Assembly: GCF_000002985.6 (NCBI RefSeq)
Contig: NC_003280.10
Span: 3,220,501-3,284,500, forward strand
DNA: 64,000 nt
Direction of reading: 5' to 3'
Origin: Caenorhabditis elegans
Taxonomy: Eukaryota > Nematoda > Chromadorea > Rhabditida > Rhabditidae
A program made the position numbers and the translations under genes. The notes under the pieces are model-generated. The model was given only the letters and a program-made list of their open reading frames with translations. It did not search any database and had not been told where the DNA came from. Positions 10,023-21,199 of this stretch are shown here, one piece after another. Within the stretch, counting starts at the first letter, position 1. The number at the start of each line of letters is the position of its first letter.

Positions 10023-10376
10023 TTGAACGGAGAGTAATGAAGGAAGTAACTATGGGCTTTTTCTTGTTTTCGAAAATGTGTCAGACTCATAACGAGTTTT
10101 ATCACCCGTTTATTCAAAGAACAATATGTAAAGCTCATATATAAAATACTCTCGTAATCTCAGTATGTAAAATGTGAAGCTTTATCATAAATAATTTTTA
10201 AATGTTTTTTTCCTGAAAAAAATTAGATTTTGCACAGAAAAATGTAATTTTTCAGGTACACTTCTGGTAGTTGAATCCTGAAAGTTTTTCAAATATATTT
10301 CCAAATTTTCAGACAAGAAAAACATAATAACTTTATTGATTTATTGATTGGCACAATTAGGATTTAAAAAAATTAA

Positions 10377-13300
10377 TTAGAATCCACAATGTTTCTTTAA
10401 AAAATTATCAATAAATTGCTCACAATCATTTGATACATCCCCAATACTCAGAAAGATACTTGACTTGACTGACTTGAATTGACAATTTGCGCTCAAGGAA
10501 CAGTTGTTTTGTGGTGCTGAATGTTTTTCTTAAATTATTATTGTCAACTTTGAAAACTTACCGAAAGCAATGTGAAATTGATCTCTATACTTTTCCATTA
10601 AACTCCCCCAGTCGATGTCCAAAATGGGCGATTCATCTAGATTCTTTTCAGGATACTTTATCAACAATCGTGGCTGAAAATAATTATTTTATTTTGAATT
10701 TCGAGATTTAAGCATACCTTGTCGTTTTTTGTATAGAACTCTATTTTTTCAGTGCCACTTATTAGTACACGAATTTTTGTATTGATTTTTCTATGACACA
10801 GATCGACCAACTCCTCCAACAGGTAGAACTGAGCTTCTCTCTTGACTTCGTTGATCTCTTTTTCTTGCTCAGGAAGATCCACGTCGCCATCTCTCAGAAA
10901 GTTCAGGATTATGTCGAAATGTTTCGGAGAGCGGTCGATGAAGATGCAGTTGGAATCGTCTTTCTGGAGCTGAAACTTGTAATAATTGTTTATTTTATTT
11001 TCAAGGTTTTTGCTTAGGCCTAGGCTTAGAATTGGCGTCAGTGGGGGAGCGTTAGCGGCGTATTGGCCACTAAGAAGCTTTCGTGTAAAATTTCAAATTG
11101 ATTCCATCAAAACTCGCCGAGTTATGGAGCTTAAAGTGTTTTCGAAATGCCCCTCAACTATTTTTTAAAAATTGAAAGTTTGGCGTTTTGTCAGTTTTCT
11201 CCCTAAGCTCACGAAAATTTAATGACAGCAGGAGGGAAGCAGAATAAGGTTTCTTGTGAATTTTGAGCCAATTTCGATTTACAGGAGCCGAGATATTAAG
11301 CTTGTAAATCTGAAAAAAGTTCGAGCCCGGGTGCGGGCGTCTAAATTTTTTTATTCCCTGTTTTTCGTGGTAAATGGAAACGCGCGTGTAACTTGACGGT
11401 GGGTGGATGGATTATGATGCGGTTTTTTGCTGTCTCTTCAAGAAGCTTGCCCCACCTCTGTATGCTTTATTTCAGAAAGATTGGAGCTCTTTGAGCCGAG
11501 ATATAAAGAGTATTTTCGAGTATCCTCCAAAAATCACTTTTTTTTTCTCATTTTTTGCCTCTTTTTTTTTGCAGGAAAATTCGTTTTTGAGATTTTCACG
11601 AGATTTTTTAGCAGTTTATAGTACTCGACGAGGTGCGTTTAAAAACATACAAATCTTCCAGATCCATCAACTGTGAGCTCTTTTAGAGAGCTTCAAAGTC
11701 AAAATTTGCATTTCCGACCTCCCCCCTCCCTTTTCGGTGTGTTTTTTTCGCGTTTTTTTTAAACCACCGCTTCGTGCGCTGTTGTCTTTGAGAAATCTTT
11801 GGTTTTGAGGTGAAAATCTGGCAGAAAAATATTTTTGCTCTATAGAAAAGTAAAAAAAATTCCAAAAAAGTGATTTTTTCATTTTGAAAATCGAGGCAGA
11901 AAAAACAGTTTTCATTTTTTTTTCCAAAAACCTTAACTTTTCCTTCTCATAACTTTGCGGTCGTTTGAGATATTTTGGTTTTAAAAAAAAATAATGAAAG
12001 CTGAGAAATTTTTAAAGCGAGTCAAAAAAAAAATTTTTTTAATCGAGTCATACATCACCGAGATAATCGACCGAGAACAAAGTTACTGCCGTTTTTGATT
12101 TGTAATTATTCAACTTTGAGCGTTTATTACTCACTCAATCTTAAATCAATTTTGATTCTGTTTTTTTCAGTAGACCCAGAATTTGACGCTTAATCCGAAA
12201 AACTAAGTTTTAAAAAAATTTTAGTGAAAATTTTTTTCAGGACCGCCAAAAAATCGAGTTTTTCAGCACTGACTTTTTCGAATTTTTGCGATTTTTCACT
12301 CATTTTGCGATGAATCTTTGTTTTATTTTTTGTGTTCAATGAACAATATTGACAAAAAATGGAATCTATCAACAATTTGCAAAAATTTTTGTGCCAGTTT
12401 GAAATTTTTTCCAAAAATGAATTTTCTGCCTCTTGCCCAGAAAAAGTGGTTTGGTCTGGTGTTTCAAAATTAGTATGTTAGAAATCCTCACAATTTTTTT
12501 CATATTCTCTCAAATTTTTGTAACCCAATTCTCACTTTGAAGGGAGATACAGGCGGGAGATACAGTTCGTTGAAGGGTTGGCTGCCAACACATCGCCACC
12601 CCACCCACAGAGAGACACACATTTACGACCCAATATATCCAGATATTACCTCCTGCTCTCAGTTTTCAAAATTTTATGATGATTTTTACTTTATCAGAAA
12701 GACACATTCTCTTTCCTATTTGCAGGGATAGTGGAAGACAAAAAAAAACAACATGGATTTAAAATCAGGGCTTCGCCCCGATTTTAATAAAATATATGAA
12801 ACCCTCATAAAAAGTTACAAGAAGGTTTTTCCTTGCGCTTGGAGCGCAAAAGAAAAGAAAAAGAGCTATTTAGACTTAGGAACAAACCCAATTTGAATAA
12901 AACATTGGAAATCCCAATCCAACAAGCCTAAGGGCCCCAAAAACATACTAGGATGCCCAACTTGAATAAAATATAGGAAATACTTATGACACACTTAAGC
13001 CTAAGAGCCCGAAAAAAAAAATGGGATGCCCAACTGGAATAAAATATTGGAAATCCTTATGACACACCGGCGGTATGGCGCGGCTTAAGCCTAAATAGCC
13101 ACTTTTATCAAAATACATTTGAGCGAGGCGGTTGTAAACTATTCGTTCTTTAGCAAAAATTAAAAAAAAACTATATTCAAATTTAAAAAGAAATATCATA
13201 TGTTATCACACCTTAGACTATCACGCCTTTATTTAGTAATCATTTTTAGTTCATAAATGTGAGAGAAAGAAAAATGGATTAATCATCGGAATTAAATACA

Positions 13301-14313
13301 TCATCAGAGTGATTATATTCATCAAAGGTCTCACTTTACTTGAGGGTTAATTTGATCGATATAAAATTCCTATCTCATGTGAAGAAAGGTTCAAATTCTG
13401 TACCTATGAATGCTGCCGATACTTGAATTCCTATCTCATGGGAAGAAGGCCTTTCTTGTGGGAAGAACGGAGTTATAAAAAAATATACGCAGGTACAGAA
13501 TTTGAACTTTTCTTTCCATGGGAGAGGAATTTGAATATTGGCATTCTATAACTTTACTAAGAAAAATAATCTCCAAAGGTTGATCGCAAATATGTAGAGA
13601 TTGCTCGCATCCCTTCAAATATTACAAAATTTCCAAGTTTCTTAGTAATCTATAGTCTTTATTTAGATTACTGAAAAATATACACAGAGTGCTTTCGAGT
13701 TAACTGAGAAGTTATTGTAAAACTCGAGTCGGGCTCAAATGTATTTTGATAAAAGTGGCTATTTAGGCTTAAGCCGCGCCATACCGCCGGTGTGTCATAA
13801 GGATTTCCAATATTTTATTCCAGTTGGCCATCCCATTTTTTTTTTCGGGCTCTTAGGCTTAAGTGTGTCATAAGGATTTCCAATATTTTATTCCAGTTGG
13901 CCATCCCATTTTTTTTTTCGGGCTCTTAGGCTTAAGTGTGTCATAAGGATTTCCTATATTTTATTCAAGTTGGGCATCCTAGTATGTTTTTGGGGCCCTT
14001 AGGCTTGTTGGATTGGGATTTCCAATGTTTTATTCAAATTGGGTTTGTTCCTAAGTCTAAATAGCTCTTTTTCTTTTCTTTTGCGCTCCAAGCGCAAGGA
14101 AAAACCTTCTTGTAACTTTTTATGAGGTTAGGCTTAGGCTTAGGATTCAGTGTCCGTTTGCCTTGCTCGGAGAACTCAGTTGTACAAACTAACCGGAATG
14201 TCACTCTCGAGCATCATCTTAAAGAATCCGTCGATCATGGTGAGAGTAGACTTGGAAGTTTGAAAAACAGTACCACCAACGTTTAACTTGACGATGTTAT
14301 CTTTTGAGCACAT
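10377..14313 (-). CDS. KCTD-like BTB protein with a 3.2-kb first intron
   Basis: Exons 14313-14194, 10969-10718, 10673-10562 and 10528-10377 sum to 636 nt (211 aa). Exon 1 alone supplies the BTB start (IVKLNVGGTVFQTSKSTL). Exon 2 resumes with CIFIDRSPKHFDIILNFLR and REAQFYLLEELVDL. Exon 3 matches the FMEKYSHQFDIYF segment of the array genes (LMEKYRDQFHIAF). The last exon uses a TTTAAG acceptor and is unlike that of the array. Exon phases match the array genes exactly, which supports joining exon 1 across the long intron. That intron is filled with repeats, including the inverted repeat at 12803-14127. If the join is wrong, two gene fragments remain. Confidence 0.75.
10985..12790. repeat. dispersed repeat sequence inside the BTB intron
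   Basis: No exon is convincing. The stretch has runs of T/A and phrases such as GAGTTATGGAGCTTAAAGTG and GCCGAGATAT that look like a diverged dispersed repeat. It lies entirely within the first intron of the flanking BTB gene. Confidence 0.4.
12803..14127. mobile_element. long inverted-repeat (foldback) element
   Basis: The left arm (12803-13122) is the reverse complement of the right arm (13733-14127). Both contain CTCATAAAAAGTTACAAGAA / TTCTTGTAACTTTTTATGAG at the outer ends and CTTAAGCCTAAATAGCCACT at the inner ends. The right arm is longer because a unit of about 75 bp (TGTGTCATAAGGATTTCC ... TCGGGCTCTTAGG) is present twice more or less perfectly. The roughly 610-bp loop has no gene. It could form a large hairpin in DNA or in the pre-mRNA intron. 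Probably a non-autonomous DNA element; no clear target duplication was identified. Confidence 0.85.
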
Positions 14314-14650
14314 TTTCCACTTCCTGAAGAAATGTATTGAATAAAATTTATTAACATATACATATGTATAACTTTTATGTTTAATTGTATTGTTTAAAAG
14401 TTTGCAAAAAAACAATGTTGACAATTAAAATGCTAATAAGAAACTATGAAACAATTAATTTTCTAAAAAAAAAGGCATGCAAAAAATGAATCAACCTGTG
14501 TGGCTGGATAAAGAGAAAGAGTGGTGGTCCGGTCCCGATATAGTCTCTGCTAATCAATAAAAAGAGCATTATTTAGTAAGAGACACAGGCATAGAGACTG
14601 ACTGTGTGAGTGTCCTGTTTCCAAAATATGATAGTAATGACTGTGCAGAC
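14314..14650. other. upstream region of the BTB gene, no gene seen
   Basis: AT-rich sequence followed by GAGAGACACAGGCATAGAGAC-like sequence. Presumed promoter of the minus-strand BTB gene. Also contains one copy (14643-14650) of the target duplication of the adjacent hAT-like element. Confidence 0.4.
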
Positions 14651-15293
14651 CAGTGCTGTGCGGCTCTTGAAAAAAGTCGGCTTTCGGCTCGCACCGAGAG
14701 CCGAGTCTAAATTTTTTTTCGGCTCTCGGCGGGAGCCGAGAGCCGAAAAAGCCCAAAAATGTCGGCTCTCGGCTCACGCCGAGAGCCGAGTACCGACTGT
14801 TTTATTTTTCGGTATCGGTTTTCGAAGACTCTTTCAAGTTAACTTTAACTCAAATTTTTTTGAACAATAGCACCAATGTATCTCAACAGAAAATAAATTA
14901 CTTAAACAAATGTAACCAATAATAAAAATTGTCCATAAATTCATTGTTGGTTCCTCCGTCAAGTTTATAACGTCGGATTCAGTCCCAGCTGCATCAGTTT
15001 TGACAAATTCCTTGTTCATTAATAGAACATTGATAGATAAAAACAACATTTTGTTTAAGTTTCAATGACTAATTGACTTTCGCTGGCACACTGAACACCC
15101 CCAAACAAAAATCTAAAAAGTCGACTAAAAAAATCGGCGCGCGTCGAAAAACGAAAAAAAAAATTTTCGGCTCTCGGCTCTCTGCGAGAGCCGAGTTCAA
15201 TTTTTTTCGGCTCCCGGCTCCCGCCGAGAGCCGAAAAAACCCCAAAATGTCGGCTCTCGGCTCGCGCCGAGAGCCGAGAGCCGCACAGCACTG
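14651..15293. mobile_element. hAT-like non-autonomous element (MITE) with 8-bp target duplication
   Basis: The ends are perfect inverted repeats of at least 17 bp (CAGTGCTGTGCGGCTCT). Both sides are flanked by the direct 8-bp repeat GTGCAGAC (14643-14650 and 15294-15301). An 8-bp duplication with CAGTG-type ends is characteristic of hAT elements. Subterminal regions are dense in CGGCTCTCGGCTC / GAGCCGAGAGCCG palindromes, which could act as repeated transposase-binding sites. The unique middle (about 14820-15060) has one 71-codon minus-strand frame but no transposase, so the element depends on an enzyme in trans. Confidence 0.85.
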
Positions 15294-15301
15294 GTGCAGA
15301 C

Positions 15302-15455
15302 TGCAGTTGTGTGTATGATGTAACGGAGAACGGACAGCGTTCTTAGACTGTTACTGTCTCTGCGTCGGCCCTCGACAGTTTTCATCCACCCAAACGGGAG
15401 CAAAACCGAAATAAAAAGATTGGAGAAAAATGCAGAAACTGTTCATGTAATATAT
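15302..15455. other. short spacer, no gene seen
   Basis: Contains CTGTCTCTGCGTCGGCC, which resembles a TCTGCGTCTC motif common in nematode promoters. No exon. Confidence 0.3.
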
Positions 15456-16638
15456 TTAAACTGTAGAATGAATGCTTGCAACATATTGCTGGGGTTCAAC
15501 AACAGTATTTTTTAAACCTAAAATGGTTCTTAGAAATTGTTTCAGCTTAAATGAAGACAGCAAAACTGTCACATTCCGTTTGTTACATCCTAGATACGAA
15601 ATTACTATTAATAAGGGGATCGTTGCCGATTCAAGTATAGATTCTGAAATCACATTCAGAAATATGTCCTCAATATCCTGCATTTGAAGTACAACCATTG
15701 AAAAGGACATCTGAAAAAATAAAAAGACATTTGCAAAATTTTGTTCATTTAATTGCCAAACTCACAGACTTGAACACAAACAGTATCATCGTCTGCCAGA
15801 AAATGTACCTCTGGGGGTTATTAAGCTGTGATGACGCTAGATGAGAAAGTTTTCGAATACTTATAAGTATTGGAATGTAAAGAAGTGCGGACAGGAACAA
15901 TAGAATGTGCATGGTATAAAATATGGTCTGAAAAAATCAAAATCAGTAGTTAATTCGTCTGATTTAGTGAAATCTTAATATGTCTTACAATGAAAAATAC
16001 ACTCCAAATCAAATAATATGGGTGTGAATCATCAAAAAAAGTAACGGCGTGTAAAACGATACAAATAATGTCTTTGATGAATAGTCCAAGATAGATATAT
16101 TTTATTCTTTTGATGATATAGCTGTTCACCAATATGATGTTTTTTTCTGTTGTTGGGAAAAAATAAACAAGAAACCGCTCAAAGGATAGAGCAATTATTG
16201 AAATGCGAAACACTTGGTTGAACAGGTAAAGTGCGTAGCTTGTTAAAATTAACGTATAAGTAGATATTCGATTTTTATGTCTGGGAAGAAATAAACAATT
16301 GAAATTATCAAAAAATTATAAACATTACCCTACCCTCTGTGAAAAAAATAAACACTAACACAGAAACATGTCCATATTGGTAAAGTGAGCTTTAACATAT
16401 TATAATAATGGTTTGTAATTGGGAAAATTACCATCTGAAAGTGCAAAACTTCAAAATTTCAATATAACACTGAATCAACCTTTTCATCTCTTCGTCGATT
16501 AACTTTGTTCACATAAATATAGAATGGAAGGAGTATAAAGTACAAAATGACCAATGGTTTGTATTGTTCAATAGTGCATCCCCATAAAACTCCATAAACC
16601 GGAATGGATGAGTTGTCGATTAAGCTGGAGCAATTCAT
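15456..16638 (-). CDS. Serpentine chemoreceptor, srz-like (7TM GPCR), intact
   Basis: Exons 16638-16480, 16434-16334, 16280-15989, 15927-15766 and 15710-15456 sum to 969 nt (322 aa). Seven hydrophobic segments are visible. Motifs shared with the disrupted neighbour are YVNKVNRRRDEK and MVIFPITNHYYNM after TM1, FERFLVYFFPTTEK after TM3, LLYIPILISIRKLSH and QRYIFWQTM after TM5, and LIVISYLGCNKRN near TM7. The family call (Srz type) rests on the FERFLxYFFP and YLGCNKRN patterns and is less certain than the GPCR call. Presumably a chemosensory receptor; ligand unknown. Confidence 0.78.
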
Positions 16639-16975
16639 TTCAAACTCGCAATAGAGTAAAACTGCGTTAATTTATATACGAAACAACTAGACAGGTGAAT
16701 TTTGCAAATTGACAAATCTTTATTATCGTTAGTAATGTGTTCCTGATTTGGCACGTAGCCTACAATTTTAATTTTGCAACATGAACTTTTAAAACGTTTA
16801 CTGCTCAAATCTACATAGTTTGTTTAGTCAAATATTTACCCATCTTTTGGTGGCCTCCCAAGAAGGAAATGTTCCTTTTAATGGGCGTTTTTTGTACAAG
16901 AAATTTTGCATATTTGCTTAGAATTTGCATTTAAAAGACGGTGTGTACTCTTGGAATTTTAGTATTCCTCTAAAA

Positions 16976-17557
16976 ATGTGCTTTTGTCGAAAGAAAAATT
17001 TACCATGGTTTACGAAACTTCGTACCTATGAGAATTCGAATCAACTTCTTCAAATTATTGTTAATGCGAGAAAAGTAAGTTTTGAGGTTAATTTTAGATT
17101 CAGGCTAAGCTTAAGCCGAAGAATTAGCCTAAGCCTAAGCCTTAGTCTGAACCTAAGCTTAAGCCTAATTTTCAGCCGGTCCTTGTCTTCGGCTACCCTG
17201 TCAGCAATAAAACCAAAGGAGTCGTTCACTATGAAGGAAACGAATTTGATCTCAGATCCTTCTTGAAAAAATTCAACCGTCAGATGGAGATTTTCTTCAG
17301 TGAGTTTTGTGAGGCTCTGTTCTTCCAGTCTAATCAAGTTTTCAGAAGAAAGTGAGTCCAACGATTGGCTCTTCACACTGTACAATGCTGATGGTCTTGG
17401 TAGGGAACTGCCTTTTGAAGCGGAAGTCGCGAGAGTTCAAATGGACGCATTCTTTGATGAGTTACTGAATGAGAAGAGTCTCCTGGCAACTTGTATTAGA
17501 TGCTTTACTAATACCACTCCACGACATCATGAGTATTATGATCATGAACATCAATAA
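16976..17557 (+). pseudogene. BTB-gene relative lacking its BTB domain
   Basis: Exons about 16976-17074, 17176-17299 and 17346-17557 align by exon phase and motif with exons 2 (end) to 4 of the BTB genes: YENSNQLLQIIVNARK matches FIESDEQFLQILAVQQK, and FDLRSFLKKFNRQMEIFF matches FMEKYSHQFDIYF. The exons are well kept (GC-rich third exon ending at TAA), yet no T1 exon is found upstream before the receptor gene at 16638. It is either a truncated relic or a gene that has lost the BTB part and kept the C-terminal part. Intron 1 holds TTAGGC-type telomeric repeats. Confidence 0.6.
17078..17170. repeat. degenerate telomere-type (GCCTAA/TTAGGC) repeat in intron
   Basis: AAGCCTAAGCCTTAG-type hexamers in the intron of the BTB-less relative. 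They generate artefactual Leu/Arg/Ser-rich frames on both strands. Confidence 0.8.
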
Positions 17558-17668
17558 TTTTTTAAGTTAATTTTTTTGAGAGCCTTTTTTCAAATTGTTT
17601 CCCAGGAATTAAACAGAAGAAAAAAAGTTAATTTTGAACGTGTTCATTTTTTATTAAAATAATAAAAT

Positions 17669-19543
17669 TTACAAAGTTGAATGAATGCTTGCAACATACT
17701 GTTGGGGTTCAACAGCCGCGTTCTCTCGCCCAAAAATAATTCTTAGAAAGTGTTTGAGCTTGAATGAAGAGAACAAAACTGTCATATTTCGCTTGTTACA
17801 TCCCAAATATGCAGTTGTTATTAACAAAGGGATTGTATTCATTTCCATAACTAATTGGTGTATTCCATTATCAAATACGTCACGGAAGTCCATTAATTGA
17901 GAAACAATCATTGGGAGAGTGACCTTAAAAATATGACTTTGAATTTTTAGTTGCTCATTCAACTGCCAGATTTCTTACTGTTTTGAATATGGCTACTACC
18001 ATTGTCTGCCAGAAAATGTATCGTTGTGGGTGATTCACTTGTGCTGATGTTAAATGAGAGAGCTTTCGAACACTTATTATAATTGGAATATAAAGCAACG
18101 CGGATATAAATACAAGAATTTGCATGGAAAAATATATAATCTGAAAAAGTGTTTGCAACAAAAAACTTAACGTTTTGGAGATATTATCCTATTTTGAGAG
18201 GAGCCGGTATTTTTTCAGCTTTTAGTATATTATTTTCAAAATTTTGAACCATCTGTAGAACATTATTTAAATCTGTTTATGATCATTATTTTATCAATCT
18301 AGGGCTCCAATGAGGTCGCCGCAACGGTGCCTCCGCCGGAAAACTACTAAAATACGAAAAAAACTGAAGTCGGACGATACTAATTGGTTTTCTTGCAATT
18401 GAATTTCAAAATACTAATGGTGGGAAAAACTCTTACCAGAAATATTATCCTCCATAAAGTTAACTGTTCTTGATGATTCACAAAATCAATCAGAAGTGCA
18501 ACACCATGAATAATATCTTCAAATGTGAACATTGGAAAATAAGGATTTTACTTTAAAACACACACAGTAGTCTTATGTATGTGCCGAAATATCACCCAAA
18601 AAAGGAGAAAAATCTATTAATTTGGAAAAAATGCGGAACCGTAAACCGTATGGATATTTATTTTGTGATATTTTGGCATTTTGGAGCAGTTTGAGTATCG
18701 CTCCACTGCACACAAAAGGCTTGTAAATATGTTTTGAACACTTGCGAATTTCGAATAATTGTGTTTTAATTTGAGCGCCGATTTTCATTAAATGCTTTAT
18801 GATTTTTAAAATAAATTTCCGTGTTAATTGTTCGTGTTATCTAAATATTGGAGATTTTTTAAACAATGATAAAACAATTTTCACCGATCGCGTGCAGTGA
18901 GGCGATGGGACAGCCTGACACCACGTGAAATCTCCATTTTCCAAACTCCACCTTTAATAAAAAAATGCAAGATAGACAAAATAGATTTTTTTGTTTACAT
19001 AATTTTGCAGTGAAATGATACGTTTTTCTATCGTTGGAAGAAAATAAATAAGAAACCGCTCGATGGCAAGAAAAGGTATCAGAAGGTGAAACATTTGATT
19101 GCTTAAATGAAGTGCATAGAAGGAACTAGCGAACAGTACTGTAATTATTTTACATAATATAATCTGAAAAGTGACCTAAAGTTGTGATATCGTTCATTTT
19201 CTTACCCCGGTCGAACATGTTCTGGTGTATCTCCGTTTATAACAACTATATGAAATATACAAAACCAGAAACACAGTAGTATCAGAGACGTAACTTTCGT
19301 CATTGAATAAAAACGATTCGTGATTGGAAAAATGGCCATCTAGGTTAAAACTAAATTTTACAGTCAAACTGCACGACGCTCTACCTTTTCATCTCTTTTT
19401 CGGTTGACTTTGTTAACATACACATAACATGGAATTACAATGAAATGAAGTAACAATAAGGGGACAGTAACTGCGGGTGCATGATATTTGAGAAGTTTGA
19501 AAATTCCCAATGGAGTTCTTTTTTTGAAATCGGTGGAATTCAT
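17669..19543 (-). pseudogene. Serpentine chemoreceptor, srz-like, disrupted by an insertion
   Basis: Homologue of the gene at 15456-16638. The start (19543), VYVNKVNRKRDEK and MAIFPITNRFYSM, IERFLIYFLPTIEK, LLYIPIIISVRKLSH, QRYIFWQTM and AYLGCNKRN segments are all in order, with the same last exons (about 18145-17975 and 17918-17669). The exon that should span TM4 is broken. After IYFVYLAFF the frame meets TAA near 18955, and the homologous continuation (MFTFEDIIHGVALLIDFV) resumes only at about 18545. About 400 bp of unrelated sequence lies between, without usable splice sites, which suggests an insertion. Probably a pseudogene. Confidence 0.7.
18546..18960. mobile_element. candidate insertion splitting the srz-like gene
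   Basis: Sequence with no counterpart in the intact paralogue, located inside the homologue of its exon 3. It contains one 71-codon minus-strand frame without known motifs. No terminal repeats were identified, so boundaries are approximate. Confidence 0.45.
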
Positions 19544-19979
19544 TTCAAAACCTGCTTCAGAAAAAAATCTAACTTATTTTAAGATTTAAAGCCGCCAAAC
19601 CTCCTACGAGACAGGTGAATTTCTCAGAATGACACCATCGAAAAGTAGTTGTGTGTGTAAGTATTTGACGCCTGATTTTTTTGAATTCATGGCGTTGGGA
19701 GAAACAAATAAAATTGTAACGCCTACGTACCTGCCTACTGTATATTTTAACTTATAGCGAAAATTCCAAAAAATTTTCACCCATTGTTTTACTCAAAGAA
19801 TAGGCTCTTTGAAAGCTGAATACAACTTTATTGAGATTTTGAATTACTAAAAAAGTTTTCATATTGATCTTATGCCCATATACAAAGTGAAAACGTGTTC
19901 CCCCGTGTATTAAACTCTATGATCTTTGAAAAACAGGTACTGGTGAGTGATATCTCGAGTGATATCAGAGGAGGCGCAT

Positions 19980-20000
19980 TAGCAGGTGATAAGGAGAAAG
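19980..20000. promoter_or_regulatory. GATA site upstream of secreted-protein gene
   Basis: GGTGATAAGG at about 19985-19994, some 55 bp before the ATG. TGATAA is the core bound by intestinal GATA factors such as ELT-2. Confidence 0.5.
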
Positions 20001-20047
20001 TCCTAGCACCTCTGGATAACAATTGATTGGATTTTATTCATTTTGTG

Positions 20048-21172
20048 ATGCGCAGTTATTTTTTGATATTTATTTTGATTTTATTGCTGGAAATTAGGGA
20101 GGTTTGGAGTTGGAAAGGTATATATTTTTTATTTTTTGAAAGTTAGAATTTTGGAAATATTATAAATTGAGAAAATTGCAGCCCCTTACCTCCGTGACCG
20201 CCCCAGAGGACTGGGGCTTCTTCAGTTGCCGACTGGAATTTCTGATGAAAGATCCGGACCATTCCTTCCGGGCCTGTATATTGCTGGAAACAAAGTCAAC
20301 CAGAAGCCACAGACCGTACCAGATGTGCATCTCCCCGGACAACCAGCTGATTTTACTGGACGGTAAGCTACGTGCCTATAAGTAGGCCCAAGGTAGGCTT
20401 AGGTAGCCATAAACCTAATCCCTTTCAGATCCGCCTTCAACCCATTCACCCATATGGTGTCCGCAGTGTACGCCGAGGATTTGTCCGATGGTTGGGGAGC
20501 TGGTATGGCTGTTAACGTGAGTTGAAGTCTATAACACTTCTACAGTAACCTTAACCAACTTTCAGGGAGTCAATGGTCACGGATTGAACGTCCGCAAGAA
20601 CTTTGACTCCTATGCAGATGTGCCTTTAAATCTGAACGACGGGATGTACCAGCCGTTCATCGCTGCGGCCACCGTCGGTGGGGAATACGATCTTTCAAAA
20701 ATGCGTGAAGTTTCCGGATCCTTGGATCTCCCGATTCCTGGGGTCAATGAGTTGTTCGATTTGAACGCAAGGATCTTGGTTAAGACATTTTTGTTGCACA
20801 ATTCTGCAATTGAATTTCCACTCACGCTGTCGGATCCTAACGAAAGAGCGCCCTACAATTTCCGGGTAAGGCTTCAAACTTGACAATATTCTACCAGTAA
20901 ATCTTAGACTATGGTAGCTCTACAGTACCACTTCTGGCACTCAAACTATCATAAAATGTACAGCACCCCATTAACTTCGATACAGTATCATAACTTCACT
21001 ATAACTACAGTAACCCTACAGTACCCATATTTTTCAGTACGCTGTGTGGGCTCCGGATCGTCATATGGCTTATGGACACGTGGTGCCTAATGTGAACCCA
21101 TATGTGATCGGAAAGGACAAGATTATGGAACGATTGATGCAAAATCGGCTGAATCCCACTATGGTTGGGTAG
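20048..21172 (+). CDS. secreted nematode protein, family not recognised
   Basis: Exons 20048-20117, 20182-20362, 20429-20516, 20566-20865 and 21038-21172 sum to 774 nt (257 aa). Residues 1-22 are a typical signal peptide (RSYFLIFILILLLEI). The mature part is globular without low-complexity: PGLYIAGNKVNQKPQTVPDV, FNPFTHMVSAVYAEDLSDGW, PLNLNDGMYQPFIAAATVGG, VWAPDRHMAYGHVVP. No cysteine framework, membrane segment or catalytic motif is evident. It may form a beta-rich domain. A GATA site lies close upstream. An AATAAA signal follows the stop. I do not recognise the family. Confidence 0.85.
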
Positions 21173-21199
21173 TTTTAGAGAGCGGAGCTTAATAAATGT

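Noticed and set aside
12803-14127. Tc1/mariner or Helitron identity for the foldback element
   Set aside because: The ends do not match Tc1/Tc3 termini, no TA duplication was confirmed, and there is no Helitron-type hairpin end.
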